Source of the DNA: Candidatus Omnitrophota bacterium
GTDB taxonomy: Bacteria > Omnitrophota > Gorgyraeia > B26-G9
Assembly: GCA_022013205.1 (NCBI GenBank)
Contig: JAKLQT010000270.1
Span: 1 to 15,187 of the forward strand
Reading direction: 5' to 3'
Length of the DNA stretch: 15,187 nucleotides
Shown here: positions 11,702-15,187 of the stretch, piece after piece
Numbering within the stretch: the first letter of the stretch is position 1
How the letters are laid out: every line of letters begins with the position of its first letter
Position numbers and translations under genes: made by a program
Notes under the pieces: model-generated
What the model was told of the DNA's origin: nothing
The model's input: only the letters and a program-made list of their open reading frames with translations
The model's database searches: none

Positions 11702-13261
11702 TTATTTTGCGAATTCAACAATCCGCTTTTCCCGGATCACTGTTACTTTTACCTGGCCCGGGTATTCGAGTTCATTCTCGATCTTCTTAGTAATATCCCT
11801 GGCAAGGATTGTTGCTTCCTGGTCCCCGACCTTATCAGGATGGACAATAACCCTGATCTCCCGGCCGGCCTGAATAGCAAAGGCCTTATCAACACCTTTA
11901 AATGAATCGGCAATTGATTCCAGTTTTTCAAGACGTTTAATATATATCTCCAGAGTTTCCCGGCGCGCGCCAGGCCTTGTCGCGCTAATCGCGTCTGCCG
12001 CCTGCACAAGCACTCCATATATCGAGTTAGACTCAGCCTCATCATGATGCGCCGCAATCGCGTCCACTACGGTCTGGTTCTCGCCGTATTTTCTTGCAAG
12101 CTCAGCACCTATTGCCGCATGAGTTCCCTCTAATTCATGGTCCACGGCTTTTCCCAAGTCATGGAACAAACCAATTCTTTTTGCCAGAGTTATATCAAGC
12201 TCAAGCTGGCCGGCAAGCAATCCCATTATAAATGCCGCCTCTTTAGAGTGCTGCAGCACATTCTGTCCATAGCTTGTTCTAAATTTCAAACGGCCTAAAA
12301 GTTTGATTATCGCGGGGTGGACTCTCTGCATACCAACATCAAAAGAGGCCTTCTCTCCTTCTTCTTTTATACTCTGCTCCATCTCCTTCTTTATCTTGAC
12401 GACAACCTCTTCTATACGGGCAGGGTGTATACGTCCGTTTGCTATAAGACGCTCCAGCGAGAGCCTGGCAATCTCTCTTATAATCGGGTCAAATCCCGAA
12501 AGAGTTACTGCCTCCGGAGTATCATCAATAATAATATCCACACCTGTTGCTACCTCAAGAGATCTTATATTGCGTCCTTCGCGCCCGATAATTCTTCCCT
12601 TCATATCATCACTAGGCAGGCTCACTACGCTGACTGTTGATTCTACGGTATGCTCAGCCGCGCAGCGCTGAATTGCCAGGCTGATGATCTGCTTTGCTTT
12701 TTTATCAGCTACTTCTTTTGCTTCCTGCTCTATTCTTTTTATCATGAGATTCGCGTCATATCTAATCTCCCCCTCCATATGCTTTAGGAGTATTTTTTTT
12801 GCTTCTTCACTGCTAAGCCCGGAGACTTTCTGCAAACGTTCTTTTTCCTCCAAAATCAGCCGGTTAAGCTCATTTTGCCTTTCCTGGTTTGCTTCTTCCT
12901 TTTCGCTTAAAACTTTTGACTTATTACTTACTTCTCTTTCTTTTTTCTCTAAAAGGTCCACCTTTCTATCCAGGTTTTCCTCTCTGTTGATCAGCCTGCG
13001 TTCAATGCCAAGTAACTCTTGGCGCCTGCCTTGAGACTCTTTTTCAAATTCAATCCTTGTTTTATAAAGAAGATCTTTGGCTTCCAGGACTGCTTCCTTT
13101 TTTTTTGACTCAGCCTGACGCTCCGCATCTTGAAGGATTGTTTTTGCCTTTTCTTCGGCACTTTGCACTTTCTTTTCCGCGCCGAAAAGTCTAAAAACAT
13201 ACCCAAAAATAAAAAAAATTACCGCGCTTGATGCTCCGATTATTATATTTAAAGTATTCAT
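11702..13261 (-). CDS. rny: Ribonuclease Y
   Basis: A 519-residue membrane-anchored endoribonuclease that starts decay of many mRNAs in bacteria lacking RNase E. The order of parts is canonical: one N-terminal membrane helix (about 5-25), a long coiled coil of K, E, Q and R (about 30-150), a KH RNA-binding domain (about 207-285) with the GREG loop (226-229) in GRIIGREGRNIRSLE, and an HD domain with QHSKEAAF (337-344), LFHDLGKA (365-372; H367-D368 metal pair) and AAHHDE (403-408). The C-terminus VREKRIVEFAK-like end (VIREKRIVEFAK, 508-519) is typical. GGAGGTGGAG precedes the ATG. It lies 84 bases after the folate gene and 145 before ymdB, without a clear terminator in either gap. Confidence 0.97.
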   Translation of the reverse strand: MNTLNIIIGASSAVIFFIFGYVFRLFGAEKKVQSAEEKAKTILQDAERQAESKKKEAVLEAKDLLYKTRIEFEKESQGRRQELLGIERRLINREENLDRKVDLLEKKEREVSNKSKVLSEKEEANQERQNELNRLILEEKERLQKVSGLSSEEAKKILLKHMEGEIRYDANLMIKRIEQEAKEVADKKAKQIISLAIQRCAAEHTVESTVSVVSLPSDDMKGRIIGREGRNIRSLEVATGVDIIIDDTPEAVTLSGFDPIIREIARLSLERLIANGRIHPARIEEVVVKIKKEMEQSIKEEGEKASFDVGMQRVHPAIIKLLGRLKFRTSYGQNVLQHSKEAAFIMGLLAGQLELDITLAKRIGLFHDLGKAVDHELEGTHAAIGAELARKYGENQTVVDAIAAHHDEAESNSIYGVLVQAADAISATRPGARRETLEIYIKRLEKLESIADSFKGVDKAFAIQAGREIRVIVHPDKVGDQEATILARDITKKIENELEYPGQVKVTVIREKRIVEFAK

Positions 13262-13345
13262 AGTCTAATCTCCACCTCCTTAAGTTGCTCTTCCTCCGTG
13301 ACATTGACAAAATGTAAGAAGCAGCCAGTAGTTTTTGCCCAAAAT

Positions 13346-13900
13346 CTAGGCGAAGATCAGCTTATTGACAGGAATATCGTGTTTCAAGACAGGAAGTTTG
13401 TCCAGGATTTGGAATTTAAACGCAAGGCCAAACACCGGCACATTACGTTTTATGAATTTTGACAGGAACCTATCAAAGTACCCCCCGCCGCGTCCCAAGC
13501 GGTTACCTGAACGGTCAAAAGCCACGCCCGGAATAACAACTAAATCAATAGTTTCAGGTAATACTTTTCTCATAAACTGTTTTTTGGGTTGATAGATCCC
13601 ATACGGACCCTTTTCCAGCTCTTTTTTTGGATTTAAAAGCTGTGAAGGGATTATCTTTTTTTCATTCACCAAAATCATTGGAACAACTACCTTTTTCCCT
13701 ATTTTAAGCGCATCCTCAATCATGCCTGCTGTATCTACTTCTTCTCTTTTTGCTATATAAAACATTACTGTATCTGACTGTAAAAACAGTCGTTGTGAAA
13801 ATAACTTTTTTTTAATTTGAAAACTCTTCCTCTGTCTTAATTCCTCTCCTTGCTCTTTTAATAGCTTAAGCATCTCTTCTCTTATTTTTCCTTTATTCAT
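13346..13900 (-). CDS. ygfA: 5-formyltetrahydrofolate cyclo-ligase (methenyl-THF synthetase)
   Basis: This 184-residue cytoplasmic enzyme converts 5-formyl-THF to 5,10-methenyl-THF with ATP, returning the stored folate to one-carbon metabolism. The N-terminal helix with basic residues (KIREEMLKLLKEQ, 5-17) is followed by MFYIAKREEVDT (46-57), GPYGIYQP (98-105), and the family signature from IPGVAFDRSGNRLGRGGGYF (123-142), which holds the phosphate- and substrate-binding glycines. The C-terminus VLKHDIPVN (171-179) matches the family 'PxxxHDxxxD' end, with N in the last place. Length is normal. Start choice: ATG at 13900 has no ribosome site and lies five bases after a -10 box, implying a leaderless mRNA; the conserved N-terminal helix argues against the next ATG (codon 10). 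RNase Y follows. Confidence 0.95.
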   Translation of the reverse strand: MNKGKIREEMLKLLKEQGEELRQRKSFQIKKKLFSQRLFLQSDTVMFYIAKREEVDTAGMIEDALKIGKKVVVPMILVNEKKIIPSQLLNPKKELEKGPYGIYQPKKQFMRKVLPETIDLVVIPGVAFDRSGNRLGRGGGYFDRFLSKFIKRNVPVFGLAFKFQILDKLPVLKHDIPVNKLIFA

Positions 13901-13905
13901 ATAAA

Positions 13906-13934
13906 ATTGTACCTTAAGCGTAAATAAATGTCAA
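13906..13934 (-). promoter_or_regulatory. Sigma-70 promoter of the folate-rny-ymdB unit
   Basis: Minus strand: perfect TTGACA (13934-13929), 17-base spacer, TACAAT (13911-13906). Only five bases separate the -10 box from ATG at 13900, so transcription should begin at or next to the start codon. Confidence 0.8.
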
Positions 13935-14516
13935 GAAAAGCATTTATTGGAGTTTACCCATTTTTAAAATCACATCACCACTTCATGCGAATCAGATAGG
14001 GAGAATTGTTTTTGCGGCTTTCCCCGTCAATGCGGGATCAGCTCACAGACTAACAGGATGTGCCATAGCTTATCTCCCTGAAATATTAACCACAGAGCGC
14101 ACAGAGTTCCACAGAGAAAACATCTAGACACAACTAAAAAATTATCAGTCCTTTTAATAACTATATACCGCAAATGGCATTATCTGTGGTAAAAAATCTT
14201 TTGTTGATTTTCGTAGCTGATTTTGCTTAATCCTAATAACTAAATTCTAAGTCCTGCTTTTTTCTCCGTGTCCTCTGTGTGCTCTGTGGTTAATTCTTTC
14301 ATATCTTTTCATGCTTTATTTAACACTACCATATCATCCCCTGCGTCGGCAGAAGTTAAAACTGTTCTTCCTATCTGGTTTCGCTTTACTTATTGTGCTC
14401 CTTTACCGCCCCTTACTTATCTTTTTACTTCTAATTTCACCCTATTTATTCACTGCTATATAGTTACAAATTTTTAGCCTCCAAAAATGGGGAAGCTACT
14501 CAAGCATTTATTGGCC
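13935..14516. other. About 580 bp without a recognisable gene
   Basis: Between the promoter of the folate gene and the stop of the membrane protein gene. It contains the inverted-repeat element 14086-14293, an inverted repeat AGGGAGA/TCTCCCT (13998-14004 and 14073-14079), a stem TAGCCTCC/GGAAGCTA (14475-14482 and 14491-14498, one mismatch) about 18 bases after the membrane protein stop, and a 13-base direct repeat AAGCATTTATTGG (13938-13950 and 14502-14514) bounding most of the stretch. In other bacteria 6S RNA may lie beside this folate gene, but I cannot demonstrate a 6S fold here. Confidence 0.5.
14086..14293. repeat. 208-bp element with inverted 'ttaaccacagag' ends
   Basis: The left arm (14086-14120) starts TTAACCACAGAGC and continues as near-repeats of CACAGAG every 8-10 bases. 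The right arm (14258-14293), read on the other strand, starts TTAACCACAGAGC too and matches over about 30 of 35 positions with one gap. About 137 AT-rich bases without an ORF lie between. It has the same design as 2938-3093. It could be a MITE-like unit or a pair of intergenic repeats. Confidence 0.6.
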
Positions 14517-14909
14517 TCAACACACTTTTTCCTTAAATAATCCGCCCATTTTTGAGCGCGGAATTAAATATAATATGTAAATTGACAGAATTATTGTCTG
14601 CCAGGCCTCGGCATAATCAAAAAAACAGAAAATAAATCTGAGGGCAATCACTGCGAAAACAGCGTATTTGGACCATGATTTCTTTTCAAGCCAGGCAATA
14701 CCTAAGTAAATCTGAAATAAGGATACCCCGATCGCCACGATATTATAGAAGTAAGGTAAGATAAACGTACTTACACGTTTGCCTAAAGTAACAAAATCAT
14801 CAATTCCCATGATCAGGCCGGCAATCCCTCCTATAATAATCAATGCCGCGCTGATCTTAAGGTGTTTTTCCGCCTTTGCCTCAGGCCACTGTTTCTTTGT
14901 ATTTTCCAT
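14517..14909 (-). CDS. Small four-helix membrane protein, function unknown
   Basis: A 130-residue protein I do not recognise. A charged 17-residue N-terminus (MENTKKQWPEAKAEKH) precedes four likely membrane helices at about 18-36 (ISAALIIIGGIAGLIMGI), 50-74, 81-98 and 103-117, ending with the basic tail RSKMGGLFKEK. No catalytic or transport motif stands out; the ends are predicted cytoplasmic by the charges. The frame extends to an ATG at 14933, but a -10 box (14916-14921) lies inside that extension, so ATG at 14909 is chosen. There is no ribosome site, and the predicted transcription start is exactly the A of this ATG, so the mRNA is probably leaderless. It has its own promoter and no obvious functional tie to the folate gene that follows about 600 bp later. 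Confidence 0.75.
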   Translation of the reverse strand: MENTKKQWPEAKAEKHLKISAALIIIGGIAGLIMGIDDFVTLGKRVSTFILPYFYNIVAIGVSLFQIYLGIAWLEKKSWSKYAVFAVIALRFIFCFFDYAEAWQTIILSIYILYLIPRSKMGGLFKEKVC

Positions 14910-14915
14910 GAATTT

Positions 14916-14944
14916 ATTATAACACACCATCATGAAAAAGTGAA
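14916..14944 (-). promoter_or_regulatory. Promoter of the small membrane protein gene
   Basis: Minus strand: TTCACT (14944-14939), 17-base spacer, extended -10 TGT-TATAAT with the hexamer at 14921-14916. Six bases separate it from ATG at 14909, so the expected start coincides with the start codon. Confidence 0.65.
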
Positions 14945-15005
14945 CTTTATTGAAAAATTGCCGGTAATCAGTGAGTGAATGGGGATGTTATCATATCTTC
15001 ACGTG

Positions 15006-15030
15006 AAACAGATGAAGAGAATCTGTTTTT
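15006..15030. terminator. Possible terminator hairpin
   Basis: AAACAGAT (15006-15013) pairs perfectly with ATCTGTTT (15021-15028) across a 7-base loop, followed on the plus strand by a short T run. On the minus strand only three T residues follow, so it would be a weak terminator for a gene entering from the right edge. Confidence 0.35.
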
Positions 15031-15094
15031 ACGTATTTAATTAGCTTATTTTACATGGCTTTTATTTAAGAAGAAATCCGTCTTTAAAATCCGG

Positions 15095-15187
15095 TTATTC
15101 TAAAGACTGGAGCAGGCCTTTAATTGGCTGAAAGCTCTTTCTGTGGATGGGGCAGGGGCCGAACTTTATTAGGGTCTGGCGATGGGC
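15095..15187 (-). CDS. Possible C-terminal end of a gene entering from the right edge
   Basis: From the window end, one minus-strand frame is open for 30 codons and stops at TAA (15097-15095). The peptide includes TLIKFGPCPIHRKSFQPI and ends GLLQSLE. I do not recognise it. An inverted repeat GTCTTTA/TAAAGAC (15080-15086 and 15101-15107) straddles the stop, and the hairpin at 15006-15030 lies further downstream. An open frame of this length is quite likely by chance, so this is only a suggestion that a gene continues beyond the window. Confidence 0.25.
   Translation of the reverse strand, partial: AHRQTLIKFGPCPIHRKSFQPIKGLLQSLE

Noticed and set aside
13951..14085. 6S RNA upstream of the folate gene, as in proteobacteria
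   Set aside because: Only one 7-bp closing stem was found; no long bulged hairpin or separate promoter could be shown.
900..15000. CRISPR array
   Set aside because: The CACAGAG-type repeats are short, degenerate and lack regular unique spacers, and no cas gene is present.
15148..15187. Plus-strand gene start at the right edge (ATG at 15148)
   Set aside because: Only 13 codons are visible, there is no ribosome site, and no promoter-like sequence precedes it.

Overview
The window is a 15.2 kb piece of a bacterial chromosome. Nearly every gene lies on the minus strand. It has two parts: a conserved housekeeping and energy block (about 2.4 to 14 kb) and an AT-richer accessory edge (about 0 to 2.4 kb). 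Promoters match the sigma-70 consensus closely. The combination of a V/A-type ATPase in the order E-DUF2764-A-B-D-I-K (the Chlamydia/spirochaete layout), an RNase Y-YmdB pair, a COG1839 adenosine-specific kinase and many dispersed intergenic repeats suggests an uncultured bacterium of the PVC/Omnitrophota kind. That taxonomic guess is inference only.

Accessory edge. Positions 1-66 hold the first 22 codons of a type I restriction-modification methyltransferase (HsdM) running off the left end, preceded by a small XRE-type regulator (167-367). Upstream of the regulator are overlapping, opposed promoters, a cluster of palindromes (611-742) and a tRNA-Glu(CTC) gene with its own strong promoter (810-887). 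A strong bidirectional terminator (1013-1048) separates the tRNA from a compact minus-strand operon of three small unrecognised genes (2240 to 1109). The last two genes faintly resemble HicB-like and HicA-like proteins. This operon has a near-consensus promoter with a 6-bp inverted repeat that fills the spacer, so it looks like a self-regulated toxin-antitoxin-like or defence cassette. It is the best candidate here for something undescribed.

Energy block. A COG1839 adenosine-specific kinase (2416-2898) lies downstream of a seven-gene rotary ATPase operon (10629 to 3115: E, DUF2764/C-like, A, B, D, I, K). Genes in the operon overlap or sit within 40 bp of each other and have their own promoter (10674-10701). 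Subunit K carries the residues that bind Na+ in the Enterococcus hirae ring, so sodium coupling is predicted. No F or G subunit is present.

Upstream housekeeping genes. 5-formyltetrahydrofolate cyclo-ligase (13900-13346), RNase Y (13261-11702) and a YmdB-family metallophosphoesterase (11556-10768) probably form one transcription unit, since no terminator is visible between them. A four-helix membrane protein (14909-14517) precedes them. Both the cyclo-ligase and the membrane protein have a -10 box only 5-6 bases before ATG, which implies leaderless mRNAs. The roughly 600 bp between these two genes contains an inverted-repeat element of the 'ccacagag' kind, also seen at 2938-3093. The right edge may hold the tail of another minus-strand gene.
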